Shown in pieces: positions 44,501-58,100 of a DNA stretch of 64,000 nucleotides. The notes beneath the pieces were generated by a model. The model had not been told where the DNA came from and ran no database searches. It saw only the letters and a program-made list of their open reading frames with translations. Positions within the stretch are counted from its first letter, which is position 1, and the number at the start of each line of letters is the position of its first letter. The stretch comes from Apostichopus japonicus. Its lineage: Eukaryota > Echinodermata > Holothuroidea > Aspidochirotida > Stichopodidae. The stretch lies in the NCBI RefSeq assembly GCF_037975245.1, contig NC_092567.1, positions 21,736,376 to 21,800,375 on the forward strand, in the 5' to 3' direction. The position numbers and the translations under genes are program-made.

Positions 44501-47169
44501 TAGTGCTGTACCGGTGATCAATGATCGTAAACGAATAGAAGTGTAAACGTGGACAGTGTTTTAGAAGTTGACCTGTTGGGTCATATCATGTATTGTCCAA
44601 TCAGACAGCGTTATTTTGGAGGCTCGTCTATTATAACCAATCAACTTTTGTTATACATAAATTCTTTCCGTATTGATATATTTTTGTATTATGAAAGCTG
44701 ATTGGTTAAAGCTTTTATAAACACCCTTCATTTACCAACACACGCCACGTTTTCGCTTACATTGCAACTTAGCAACTGATAGCAAGGAAATGTTTCTATA
44801 ATTAGGAAGCACACTAATTTGGTAACACTAGAAAGTTCCAAAGAATTTGAACATGGATCGGTCGGTTCTGTCAGGTTAATACTTTTTCATGGCGTGATAT
44901 ATTAAGATATACAGCTAGTTGGGCGGTTCAAAATTACGTTACTCTCAAGAAAATGTTCCTACACCTATTAATGACATATCCACTAACATAACTGTTGGAA
45001 CACTGGGTACTCATCACCCTGCCCCTCACTGTACCCTTTTCTGCTTGCGACGTAGAGCTGTAGCCAATTAAGTATGGTCGCAACACCATCTTCAATTATT
45101 CGCGACACCTTTTGTTAGATTTGGCAATAATGTGTCATTTCCGCAGTCCAGGTTAGGTCCTGCCCTGTACAATGCATAAGAAATGCTAACCGATGAACAA
45201 TGGAAGAATTATCCTGACATGTCCAGGGATGAACAAATGTTACAGGAAGAGTTTTGATTGATCAACCAAATGTACAATATCAAGTTCGGGGAATGATTCT
45301 ACGGGTGGGACAAAGGTAGAGGTATGGGTGGTTGGGGAGGGGTCACTTTCCCACAGGCGCAGTCGATATCAGGAATATAACACCGATTTCCGAGTACTTC
45401 TAAAGAACGAGCAAAAGAAAAACAATCACTTGCTCGTATTATAATTTAAGCGATTTTTTTCTAGTTTTATGTATCATTATCATTGCTGATCTTCATAGTG
45501 GGGAGGTGGATATGTGAATACGTGCCTTTTTCAAGTTTTGTGGAATTTAAAATGTCCCCTTTCATTAATTACAAGTACAGGTCCATTTTACCTGTCTTTT
45601 CTTAATACAATATATATAAGCCTACCTTGTATTTTTTTATTTTTTTGGTCTCTCCTCTCCTCAGTTTGAAGTCTTCATTTTACCTTAAATATGTTATGAA
45701 AATTTTATGAAAAAAACACATTATTCCATCTATCTCTTTATGGGCTTACGAAGTTCATATTGACACCCCCCCCCCACCCTATACAGCTTTCTTGACATAG
45801 GCCTACTTCTAATGACCAACTCTTGCCGGCGGTTAGGACACGTTCACATATCCACGTATCCCTGACATAATATACCTGTTATGAAAATAATAATAATAAT
45901 CCTAATTGCTTTAGCTATACCGAAAATGACATATGAATGACCCTTTGAGAGCAGACTCCCCGGAGGCAGTTATTTTTGCATCGCGCGGTAACAGATGGGA
46001 CACGTCACCGTATGTATCCAAGGAAGTATAGCCTGAGTGTATAATGCAAATACCACGTACCATACTTCAATCTAGTATATAGGCCTACACATTAATATAC
46101 ATTAGCGATATATCTGGCGATTTAAAGGAGCATTCTCTCGATTGATAGTAGCTAAAATTAATATTCAAACAAATTCATATTACAAGGAGGGTCCACTAGG
46201 AAGTACTCAGTATACAGCAAACTATACTGAAGGATTTCCTCTTTCAATTTTTGAATACAAACATTGCGCACAATATTCTTCGCATTTGCATACATTCATA
46301 ACCAGGTCAACACATTATTTGCCTATATGATTTGGGATGACGGATCCTTTTACCACAGCTATATATATATTTCAATTAGGAGAGGTGTTAAATTTAGGCG
46401 TAATATATGTAATAAAGTTTGTTAAACATAATTTTTCGACTTCATAGCTTAACTTTAAAAATTTCTTTTCATCTGTGCTTACTCATCACAGTTTTGTTTC
46501 AAAATGGAACGTGGACACCACTGTAACCCCCTCCCCCTATTATTCACCCTTCCCCATGTGTCACGTTTCAGCTTTACAACTCAGTAATAGGTGAATAACC
46601 ATTCCCTGCCCCCTGCTCTTCCCTATCACCCCAGCCTCTACAACTATATGAAATTGTACAGATACCCTCGATGTACAAAGATAAATAAATGACACGTACA
46701 CCACACAATGGCCAGTGAAGATAGCTTACCATGTGTACATATTTTGGTACGGAGCCTAACATTCTATAGCGTTACGGCCACATACAATACGTTGCATTGA
46801 AAGTGAAAACCTCTGCAGAGATGGAATAGCTTCCCTTTGACCTCGGATGATGACAACGAACACGCTGGAAGTTTTCACATCATCGATTGTGTGGTATTAT
46901 GTCGGAATGAAAACAGGACGACGATAGGTCTGGATTGTTTCCTATATAGCGATATTATCTTATGAAGCAATTACGTAGGCATATACAGGAGGGCATAAAG
47001 GCCATAATAGCACACGTGGAACTGAAAATATGTACTATAGTTGCATGGTTTGGTTTACAGTTAGTTACCATTGGCACGTCATTTAAAAACTAAGTTGAGT
47101 AGTTCATTTCTGGCCATTGTCAAGAGGTACACAGGTACCATATAGTAGGGCGTGACACTCATTTGATAG

Positions 47170-47410
47170 CAGCGGCGTTACACCAAGGTCGGATTGAAAG
47201 GGGCGAACCACATCCCCCCACACCCGCCCCCACGGGAGCATAAGAAAGGTGCACTCAGTCCATTGCGTTCAAAAGTGACAGGTTCAATATCATCAAGAAG
47301 ATATGGGAACCAAATCTTATTGCGCTAGTGTATTCTTGCAATTGCTCATTTTAGGGGGCATCATTCTGATTCTTGGTACCTGGGCCTCGAATTTAATCGT
47401 TACGCCACTA
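47170..47410. mobile_element. MITE with GGCGT-type ends and degraded target duplication
   Basis: Left end CAGCGGCGTTAC, right end reverse-complemented TAGTGGCGTAAC. Flanks TTTGATAG (47162-47169) and CTTGATGG (47411-47418) agree at six of eight positions, consistent with an old 8-bp duplication and a hAT-like origin. Length 241 bp. Confidence 0.6.
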
Positions 47411-47749
47411 CTTGATGGGCGAGTAGCAAGTGGGTATCATGTGGTAAGCCTATAAACCACTTGCTGGAATTATAGCTGACACAGGTCGGGTATTGAGGTA
47501 TGGTGGGGTGCGGAAGCCTTGAGTAAAACCAATGTTCATTGGTGTTCTAGCAATAACACGCCCGTGTGAGGTATCATTGCCGTGATATTATTAGGGGACA
47601 TCCGCATGCCTCCACCTCCTCCCGTGGTGCAGGCCTGCCATGAATTTCGTATACGAAGACGGAGGTCGATCATTGCTATTGGGATCAAGACTACGCTCCA
47701 TTGCACCATTGCAGTTTACCAGGGTCCCCGTGTCTAAGCTAACCAAATA

Positions 47750-47940
47750 TGGAACGCGAAAAGAGAAAACTTATTTCGTTGTCTAGCTAAGTTTGTTGTT
47801 GTCTTAACAAAAGTTGCTGTTAATTGATGTGTATGCACGCTTTTGCTCAAACTTATGTTGATATCTAAACTTCCGTTGTCTAAACTTACGTCGTTGTCTA
47901 AACTTTAGCAACGAAATAAGTTTTCCCTTTTCGCGTTCCA
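47750..47940. mobile_element. TA-flanked MITE with 32-bp near-perfect terminal inverted repeats
   Basis: Left TGGAACGCGAAAAGAGAAAA then CTTATTTCGTTG. The right end is its inverted copy with one mismatch (AGAGAAAA versus AGGGAAAA). TA is present on each side (47748-47749, 47941-47942), as for Tc1/mariner-type insertions. The interior holds repeated GTTGTCTAAACTT. Length 191 bp, non-coding. Confidence 0.85.
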
Positions 47941-48336
47941 TAAACCACAAGCCTGTGATGTGTATATTCATTATATTACGCATGCATGGGTGGTGGTGAG
48001 TTACAAGAGATCGTATGATTCGTATCTAATAGTAATCGAGCAGCGGATTTCTGAAAAGATGTTATCCGTGCAGTAAATACTTCTTTGCAATGTATAGCTC
48101 CATTTCAGCATTTTTTGAAATCTGATTTTGATAAATTTATTGCAGCTTATCGATACAAAAATATCATAACAATCTAGTTAATTAGCATGACCTGTCGACT
48201 GGTCAAGTTTCAATATCAATAAGCAAGGTCAATACATTTTTTTTAGTTCTTCAATATTGATTAATTGGTACTGATATCAAACACGTCTGGTGCGACGATA
48301 TATTGAGAATCGAATCAAGTGCATTAATCACGTGAT

Positions 48337-48656
48337 CAGGTGCGGATCCAGCATATTAAATTGGAGGGCGTGTGGCCCTGGGGGTCGTTGAAACCGAATC
48401 CATGTATGGGGATAAGATAAAACTGAAATTTCAGACTTAAAATGGTGCATTCTGAGGCATACTTAGACTTTAAATTAGGTCTATATTTATGTTTACAAGC
48501 AAGGCTGTGCTAATAACTCTTATCATTAACTTGTGTGTGTTCGTGCGTGCGCGTGCGTGCGTGCGCGCGTGTGTACGTTTGTGTGTTGGAGGGGATGTAA
48601 AAAGGTGATGCACACCATCCCCATGCATACCCCATCTCCTTCTGGATCCGCGCCTC
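48337..48656. mobile_element. MITE-like element with GCGGATCCAG ends
   Basis: Left CAGGTGCGGATCCAG, right reverse-complemented GAGGCGCGGATCCAG, 320 bp. It contains a GTGCGTGC microsatellite. No target duplication is visible. Confidence 0.55.
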
Positions 48657-48966
48657 TTCATATTGTATCAAACATCTATTTTAATAGAAAAAAACGTTAA
48701 GGCTGGTTTTAACATCGACACACAAAAGGTCGTTGCATAGATATTACAATTCAATGACCAATTTAATCGTATATATATATTTTGTTTTTAGTATATGGTA
48801 ATTACCATGCTCGCCTTTCACAACACCGATACTAAAGATGAAACCAATTATCAACAGATCTCCCCCCCCCCCCCCACTTTCCAAAAAAAAAAAAGTGTAA
48901 CGCAACCAAATTAATTTAATCTTAAAGAGCGCCATCAATTACTTGGAATTCACTGACTTACGTCTC

Positions 48967-49210
48967 TTGTGGAAACAAGTATTTTCGTATTTGTTATAGT
49001 TTCAATGGTCATACCAGGGATTTGTGACTCCCTGATCATACTATTGATCAAATTTAACTTCTCATTTTTCGTGACGTTACCAGAAATCTTTATTCCAAAC
49101 ATAGAATGCGGTGTCAAAACCATCTCATTGGCAGCGAAGTTGAGTAATTGATTTTCATCATGATACTTGTAACATACTTTGCTTAAATTTACGCTATAAC
49201 CCAAGGGCAT
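48967..49210 (-). CDS. Weak exon-like open frame, function unknown
   Basis: Reads from MPLGYSVNLSKVCYKYHD through NFAANEMVLTPHSMFGIKIS to ILVSTRD, ending at a good donor (GAGAC then GTAAGT) near 48966. A possible acceptor GGGTTATAG precedes CGTAAATTTAAGC. Composition looks more protein-like than the surrounding frames, but I recognise no family and no partner exon. It may be an orphan or pseudo-exon, or chance. Confidence 0.2.
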
Positions 49211-52148
49211 GATCGCCCTCCACCCCTCCTCCTCCCCTTCTCTCCGTTGGCTGCTCCATGATATTGTGTAACCGTTTGCAATGGCAAAGAGCCAGATCGG
49301 GCGGTTGAGACAGTTACGTCACAGGGCCCCCAATTGCTTGACCCCGGGCCGGGACTGTATCCCTGACCCCTCGGGTCCTTTACAGGCAAGCCTGCTTAGT
49401 ACCGTTAAAAGTAAGACGTCACATCACAAACGACATACATAGCTGTAATGTCACGCTTTGTCGTTGGTAAACATAGTCGGGAATCAAAATGTAGTACAAC
49501 TATGCTATAACTGCAATGCCGGATTTTGACAATTTCCCATAGTGTGACATCGACACGTGGTCAACGATACCACTGTCTGTACAATGAGTTGTTATATCAA
49601 GTCCCTGGTATGTACACAACTTTGCTCCGAGTCTATGGTGAATCTTCAGGTCATGTTGTTCGCGTGGTCATCTTCAACAGAAGTGTGTTGAAGGGCTAAT
49701 CCCGTAGCCTAGGAATTACGAGTTGGAGTTGAAAATGAATAGGAGGGGTATCGACAATACAGGAGGGCGCATTACTAGTGTCCGGTAACTTGTGTACTTT
49801 TGAACACATTATGTTTACATACATGGGCGGGCAGGGGGGGGGGCACTAATTTCCGCACTTGACAGTGCTAAGTCCCCGTCACTGTGTCCCGGCCAGGTTG
49901 CGGGCCTGTGAAGGGTATAGTATACATCTCATATGCTTCATCGCTACGCAAGGGAAACTTCAGGTTTCAGATATATCATCAGTGCAAACTTATCCCTGTT
50001 GTAAAACCTAGTTTCCTCTGAGAGTAACAAGTAAGTAGAACTTGGAAGTTGGGAATTTCTTTCAGCCATTGACGTGGAATTTAGATTGCTACTGCGTGGT
50101 TAAGGAGTGAAATAATGCTTAATTAAAGTGTGCGGAAAAATCCATGCACTTTCCATGGATATGTAGAATGTGGGAAATATGCATGATCCTATTGTACGTA
50201 TATATACTGCATCCCAACATTTTTGAAAGCTATATGCCAGAGTTTTACCGGTAACATTGTTCAGTCCATTACAAGAATTTCATCACATATTCAAGCTCAA
50301 ATGAAACTAGAATGCGTGTTTCATTGTCTGTACCTTTAAGCAATGGAAAGATTGCCTCCATCTTAAAACATTGACACAAGTACTCTGTACTCCAAGTTTT
50401 TGCCAAAAAAGTTTCCACAAATTTTTCAAGACGCCAACGTAATATGACCTTTGACCGGTAACAATCAGCTGTTTTGCTTGGGTTGAAAATATTTATTTCG
50501 CATGGTAAATAAGGCAAACACTGCATCGTTGTCGTCCCGTATATCTTTGCCACAACAGTCGTACGTAAAATAAAATCGTGCAAGCGCTTTTAGCGGAACC
50601 ATACGTTCACATGTTTGTTCTGGGTAAACTTGAACGGAGCTAGTACGTGTAACAAGGTATGTCAGAATTTTAACGTATTTCCTTTGTTATGAATGGTAAC
50701 CTTGCATGCTCTGTATAAATGTTACCTTTAGATGGTTAAGTGAGCTTAATAGGAAGAGCTCACGTGTTAGCTAAAAGTTATTTTTACCGATATATGCGAT
50801 AAGACTCAAGCCGTGAAGGGGGCGTTCTGAGTCACTTTAGTGTAACACTAACTTAACCAGGTGTTACACAAAGTACTATAACAACGTCTTATTAATAATT
50901 GGAGTAGACATACGCTAAATAAAAACCAAATTTATACTTGGTCTTGCATCAGTGACTCAGTCTACCTGATTTCCATTCAGAGTGTTGAACTTGGATTTTG
51001 TTAACGATAGCTCACAATTAGCATTTTATCATAAAAACATACACTGGTTAGACTGGATACACAAACTCGCTAGGCATAGGCCGCCTCACTGACAGTGACA
51101 GCAGGAAACTGAAGTACGTTAGCCTCTATGCCAAAATAATGTTGCAAGCATCCTGAGTTGAATACACCAGGACTGGCAGGAGCTCTAACTCTTAACTCAT
51201 CAATAGGAGGAAGTCATTTGTCAAATGTGGTTTCATCAGTATGTATTACGCCTAACCACAAGCCTAACACTAACTGTACAAATAGATATTTCTGAACTTG
51301 ACCAGTTTGTTTACAACACTGCATTTGACTAAGTTTGGAATTGACATCCAGTGAAGGATTTTGATGTAAAAGGAGGCTTACGGCAACATTAGTATTATGG
51401 AGATTCGACAAAAGATCTATGAAAGCTTAATGTCGGGTTAGTGTATCTTCATTGCATCTTTCTTGATACAATTTTTCATAAGACTCTAGTTGGAACATGT
51501 GTTGTGCACAATATTCTACTTTGTTTATCCTATTGTGTATGTTGTACTAGGCCTATAGATCTTATTAATTTAACTTAATTTGTGATTGCTTTGATACATC
51601 GTCATTCAAAGGTAATGATTATGCTTTGTACAGTAGATGTAGCTTCTCTGTTATTATCAGTGTATCACCAGAGTAATTAAATATCATTGATGACATGTAT
51701 ACTTGTATCCATGTATAAAGGATTATTTTTAATACACTCATTTTGCTTTCGTCCATGGCAGTCTTCAACATAATACAAGACATCACACTTTATCTTTTTT
51801 TTCTATTCATGTAGTATAGTCTAGACCTGTGTAACTTCATTTGTAACTTCATTCAGATCCAACTTTACTCAGTCCTGTATAAATGTACCAGGAGTTTCAA
51901 CAATATAGGCATATTTCTATTCTTACATGAATCTATAATTATAATTATATAATATTATAATTTATTTGTACTTTTTATATGGTACCATTTTCTTTTTAGG
52001 ATGTATACATTTGTTCTTCAGAATTAATAATGTTAAGGCACAGTTAGTATCTAATTTACCTTTGGGCAATTGTTATTTCCATTTAAATAAGCCAAGGAAC
52101 ATACATACTTTGCATTATTATTTGTTATGTTTATTATATTTGACAGCA

Positions 52149-55100
52149 ATGCCAGCCCACACCAGCGACCTACAGACCCCCTCTGCATATGAGCAGGAGG
52201 AAGAATCGACTGAGAGTGAGGAGGATGGGCAAAGAGATGAAGTACCCCACTCGGTAAAAGTGACAAGGGTCATCGATGATGGAACACAGAGTTTCTTTTG
52301 GTAAATTCTCATTTCATAGCTTTTAACTTAATCATTTGTATATGGTTGCTTACCAGTCAAAACGTCCCTTTACCAAAACGTCCCCGTACCAAAATGTCCC
52401 CGCTTTTGGTCAAAATGTCCCCGTAAGTTTTTCAGTGAATTAACGAATTAAGAAAAACAAAAACTATTATACAAGAGGAATTAAAAAAGAATTTGGATGC
52501 GTATACTTTACAATATATATATCTATATCATATTTTAAATTGAGTGAAATCACTTATCGTTTATTAAAATTTTGTCCGCCCTCATAACCGGCACTTCCCA
52601 CTCTTAAAAACTGTGTTTTCAACCTAAACTATACTTATTCTTACTCTTTGATTTGAACTAAAAACATCCACACTTGCATTCCAACTGATTATAAAAGCGG
52701 GGATGTTTTGACTTACGGGGATGTTTTGACTGCAGGGACGTTTTGGTAAAGGGACGTTTTGACTGGATACCATATGGTTGAAGGCCCAAGGCTCATGAGC
52801 TTTCTTCTATGTACATTTACACTGCAAATTAGATACTAAATTCTTGTCCAACAGCCAAACAGGATAATGTATCCTGCTGCTACCAACAGGTTATCAACAC
52901 AAAGATAACTCATTCATACCTAGGCTATCATTATAAATTAAATTCAGTGAAATTCTCACTGTTCAGACGACATGAAAAGAAATTCCCATTTAGTAAGGTG
53001 GGTCTTGGAGTCCTTTCCCAGAAAAAAAAGGAAAAAAAGAATTTTACACTTCAAATGGGGCATTATGAGGTATATAAAGGCTATAAATTAGGTCAATAAT
53101 TAGGTCTAAAGTACATGCCAGGTTCTGCTAATAAATAAATTGAATAATTTCTGTATGGTTGATAGGGAGTTTTCACCCCCACTTGCCGTACCCCTAGATA
53201 TATGGAACTGGTTATACTGTAGCTCCACACTATTCAGCTATGTAGAAAAGTTTTGCTGTAATTGTCTATGTAGAGCCTAGAGGTGGGGTGGACACTTTTA
53301 TGTTGTCACATTGTAATGGAACCCTCAAAGTTAATACTACTACCATTCTAATCTTTGGTTGAATTCTGTAAAATTAATAGTTTGCAAAAAAACTGTTTGC
53401 AAGTTACTGTTGATTCAACACTTCTCCCTTTCCTAATAAATTTGAGGCTGTCATGCTTATTTTATCTGGTTAATTAAAACTCTCTTGTATGTTTGTAATT
53501 AGTGTAATGTATATTTTGTTTAATGGCCACTGGGCTTGTGATGAGATGATAAAATATTTTCAAGTCCGTCAAGTATCAGATAATGATTATCCCTTTGCTT
53601 TGTTTCATATCTTAAAAGATTTGCTTTCAACTAGGAGAGGTATACTATATACTACTATATACAGTATATACTATATAGAACAATCGACTTATTCTAGTGT
53701 TGTGAACTTATAAACCAGAGTTTGAATATCAGTGAATCCACTTTTGGATTACACTTTTACTGAACTTACTCGACATCTGAATGGGAAGGCATATGTTCGC
53801 TCGATCATGTTTCAAATTCAGTTAGAAGCAGAGGTAGCAAAAATAAAAGCTAAGAAGGACTCAAATTCTGGCCATATTTGATAATTTGTAAAGCAGTGGA
53901 AATAAAGATAGCCCCAGCATGTAAGTATAATCCATTCGATGAGTTTTGTTGGCATAATAACTAAGCAATTAGATGTGGGGGGGGGGGGGCGGTGTAGGTT
54001 GTGGATTGGGTGGAGTGAGTGATTGGATAGAAAGGGGTGGAATGGGCTACCACTTTTGTATACAAATGTTGTTGTGTAACAAATGAAAATTAATGCGTAA
54101 AATAAAGACAACCAACAGGAATGTTATAGTTTCTTTTTAAAGGCTGCTAAATACTACAGGTAAACGATTATATATCCCCAAAAAAGCCTGAAAATCTTAC
54201 TATTACATGACCTGTGTCAACTTAAGATATTTAAATGTTTCAATTGTCTACAGTTTTATAGTTTTGCTTTTATATCTTTTCTTACAGGAGAACTCATTCC
54301 GTCACTGTCCTTATTTGTATGTTGGCTGTTTTCCTCTACGTTGCTCTGATCGAAGAACCAAAGAATGACATTAATTACAATACCAAGAGGTTAGTAAGAT
54401 ACATCAAAGTTTAAAAGATTACCTGCATTGTAAAGGGGTCTCTTATTCTCCTCTTTGCTATAAGCAATGGTGACCTCATCAAAGTTGCCCTCCTCCACTC
54501 ACCAGACCCCATTAAGGAGCCGGTTACAATACCTTTAAGCCTGGCATTGTTAGACGGGTCATTGCAAAATTTATTGCTTAGCCATTGACATTCTATGGAA
54601 TACTAAAATTACGTTTAATACAGGAATTCTTCGCAGATGAGTTGAAAAAAGGTTGAAATTATACCTGTTTTTAAAAAATGATCATCCACCTGCTTATTGA
54701 AATTATTACTCGATATCTCTGCTCCCATGTTTTTTAGTTTTCAATGTGCATTCAGAATGTTCTCTTTAGACTTGTTGTAACAGTACAGCAAGATGAGTAT
54801 GGGTGCTACTACAGAGAGTAAATTTAATAAGTGTTCAAATTTCGTGAAGCAGTTTTGAAGCCTCTGAGCTTTAATTCCTTTACTTACACTATGGTTTCTA
54901 TGTACAAAAAAATTGCTATGCATCTTTTGAACTTGTGTAGTAAATTGACCATTTTCCATAGCATTTTTGCGATGCGATGCTGGATAAATGATTCTGTGAA
55001 GTAGAACTTCCCCTGGTATGAGTATACAAGGCTGTGAGCAATAATAATAAAGTGGCCACTTATAACGCCCCATATGTGTCAACTTGACACTCCGGGTCAT

Positions 55101-58100
55101 GAGAAATATTTTAAATTATACAGTACAGACTCGGCATGAAATGTAAAGTAGCAAAATAGAGTTGAACAAACATAGTTGACAAAAAGGAATGTTTTCAGAC
55201 TTGTAGTGGGTGAAGGACCTTTCTTGCAATAGTGCAAGTACTGTACATAATTTTGCAGTTGGTTCCTACACTACTATGGGCACTACAAATAACTATGGCA
55301 CCAGTGTCTATTAAACTTCTATAAATCAGACATGTCTCAAGTACTAGTATGAGTACACAGTACAGATCCACAAGGCAGAATGTGAGGACAGGTAGAAGAT
55401 TAGTACATGTATAGGACTCATATACATAAGTCATGTTGTATCCTGCAAGCAGTAACTCGCGAAGAAGCCTCATTGGCTTATCAAAGCCGCAAGCTGACTG
55501 AAGTCAGTCTCTTACATTCATATTTAACATCCATGATTATGAATTGTCAATTGTCAACAACTCTGTAACTGGATGACATATATATTAATCTTGGAGTGAC
55601 TCGAACCAGGGACTTTATGATTGAAAGGCACCGGCGTTAACCACTGAGCTAACACTCCTATGTGACTCTGACATGTGACTTTGGACTAATGATATTAAGT
55701 AATCTCTCCACTAGAGATCCACATGGTTAATGCATGCAGTTTGAACTTTGTCTAAGCCAAATAGAAGCTTAACTAGTATAGCGCATGGCTGGCTACCTTA
55801 AAGTCACATTGTGAATGGGTTTTTTTTTTGTTCAGTCCAGAAATACTCCTTTTAAGCTGCTCTGTCTGGTTTTGTTTGGTACAGGTGTATCCTAAAGTTT
55901 GTGGAGTGTAATTGACTACTTTATGGCATTCTTGAGCTTTCATTGACCCCAAAAGCCAACAATATATATATTTAAAAATATAAAAGTAAAAGAATGATAT
56001 AAATAGTTAAGAAGGAGACAGAGATATTTTAAACACTTTAAGATAGAAATTCATTATATCGCGATGGACCGTGGGATTTATTGATCGACTCATTATTGAC
56101 CAATTTGACCCACAGAGCACATTGGCTTCGGAAGGTAAGGGGGGAGGGGGGGGGGAGTCGATCTCAATATTTAGCAACCGAATACTTTATGATTCCTGTT
56201 TGCATTTAAAGTTTTGTCACTAAGACATTTCAGCATAGTACATGTCACATGCTAATTGTAAATTTGAGAAAATTTGCACGTTTCTTTGAAACTACAAAGT
56301 AACTGCAATTTTACAAGAGTACTACACTACATTGTAGCAACAAATATAAGTTTTTCTGAATACATAACATGGCATTTTTATCAAATTTTTTGTTAGGATG
56401 ATTGACATTAGAATGTTTAACACAATTTCCTGGGCGACTATTCCTCCCAGTTCATCCCCCTCCCCTCCCCCTGAGGAATGCTGCACAAACCAGTCACTGC
56501 CTCTCACATATGCTAAATCCCAGGGGAAACCCTGCATCACATAGTCAGATAAAACGTATCAGTCATGTATGATGCAGGGATTGTAAAACTAAGACCAGTC
56601 GCATGGAACTAAGTACTTCAGTGCAGTTTAAAAGCTTAATACGAATGTATATTAAACTATATACCACCATTCCGACCTTTATCCTTCCAAGTACAGTATA
56701 TACTGTAATTTGGGAATTAAGTAAAAACAAATAGCGGTGTTTACTTGTTGGCTAATGTTTACTCTGTTTACATATTTGGCTTTGATGTGGGGGAGTAGAT
56801 AACTCCCCAAGGTTAATGGTAGTCTGCAATTAGTTATCCAACCAAATAAGTTGAAAGATTATTTTTAGTTAAAATACATATCTGAATCAAACCGTGCTGC
56901 TCGCTCGTAAAAAAAAAAGGGAGTTTGAGAACCATGCATAATTTAAAGAACCGTTATCAGATGTCAGCTCTGTGTAAGGTTCTCAGGAATAATGCCGTAA
57001 GATTAAGGCTTGCGAGTTTGTGTGTGATATTAAACAGTTTGAGGCTTTCTGTAAACATGGCTTGTCAGAAGCACAGACAGTGCTCAATGAAACAAATACG
57101 TTTCGTTTTCAAATTGTGTACATAGCATGATACCAATTCCGTGCGACGATGAACAGGACAAACTTGCAATGGTTGTCTGGTCGTCTGAGACAACCAAATT
57201 TCTGTTTGGGATACCAAACTCTGCCTTGGAGGTTGTCCAGTTTTGCTGACTTGTAAATGTGCCCGAATGTCAAAGCAGTCGGAGAAAGTCTGTGAGTGCC
57301 GTCTTGGGCAAAGAGAAAAGAATGTTTCTCACCTTAGCTCCAACCAAGGTGGCTGAGGGCGGAGGGCTGAGGGCTTAGTTCAGTGGGGATACCCTCCATG
57401 TTTAGGAATATCATTTCCCATCATCCCTAGGGATCTGTGAATGGCAAAGGGGTTGAGGACTTAGGATGTAAGCTCAAGAATGACGGTTGTGTTGTCTTCT
57501 CCTTTAAGTAGCAAATAAACGTTAACTTTGACAGCAAAGCTTAGTCATAGATCTTTGAGAAAATGATTATTCATATTTCGTTAATATAATAATCCGATTC
57601 AGATTAATAATATTTGTTTTCTCTGTATGTTTCTTTCTATCTTTACCAGAGGTATTCTAGCATGCATTGTTGCCTTTTGTCTTTTTGGAATGACACAAGC
57701 CAAAGATGGTCCCTTCACCCGACCTCACCCTGCCTTCTGGAGGCTCGTCCTCTGTCTCAGTGTGGTTTACGAACTTGCCTTAGTCTACATGCTCTTCCAG
57801 GTAACGTTTAACAGGCCATTCGTTAAAGCAGCTTTTGGAATTCATTTTAATATTAAAAGTCTTTATCATACTGGATATTAAACTTCATAAAATTGTGTTT
57901 CATTTAATAACGTCACTAAGTCTAATTTTGTTTCAAATAATGAAGTAAAATTGTGTGCAATATACTACCGTTTTGTATATATATTTATATGTGTGTGTGT
58001 GGTTAATCTGAAAAGTGTCTAGACAGAAAAATTATTCTCCCTGGAAAAAAGTCATTAATTACTCAATCATTTAAGGAAAAGAATACAGGTCTACAAGGAT

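Larger units (their letters stand above)
44706..52145. other. Intergenic region rich in small transposons
   Basis: Between the calumenin promoter and the first PTDSS2 coding exon. It holds elements at 47170-47410, 47750-47940 and 48337-48656, and one weak exon-like open frame on the minus strand at 48967-49210. Poly-G/C runs occur at 48862-48874 and 49830-49842. The PTDSS2 promoter and leader exon must be here but were not located. Confidence 0.6.

Noticed and set aside
50269..50583. 104-codon minus-strand frame
   Set aside because: No family recognised and no exon partners; more likely chance or an untranslated or repeat sequence.
54741..55100. 119-codon minus-strand frame in a PTDSS2 intron
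   Set aside because: No recognisable domain, antisense to an active gene, and no flanking exon signals.
57171..57195. Hairpin GGTTGTCT / AGACAACC
   Set aside because: Short stem within an intron; not distinguishable from chance without conservation.
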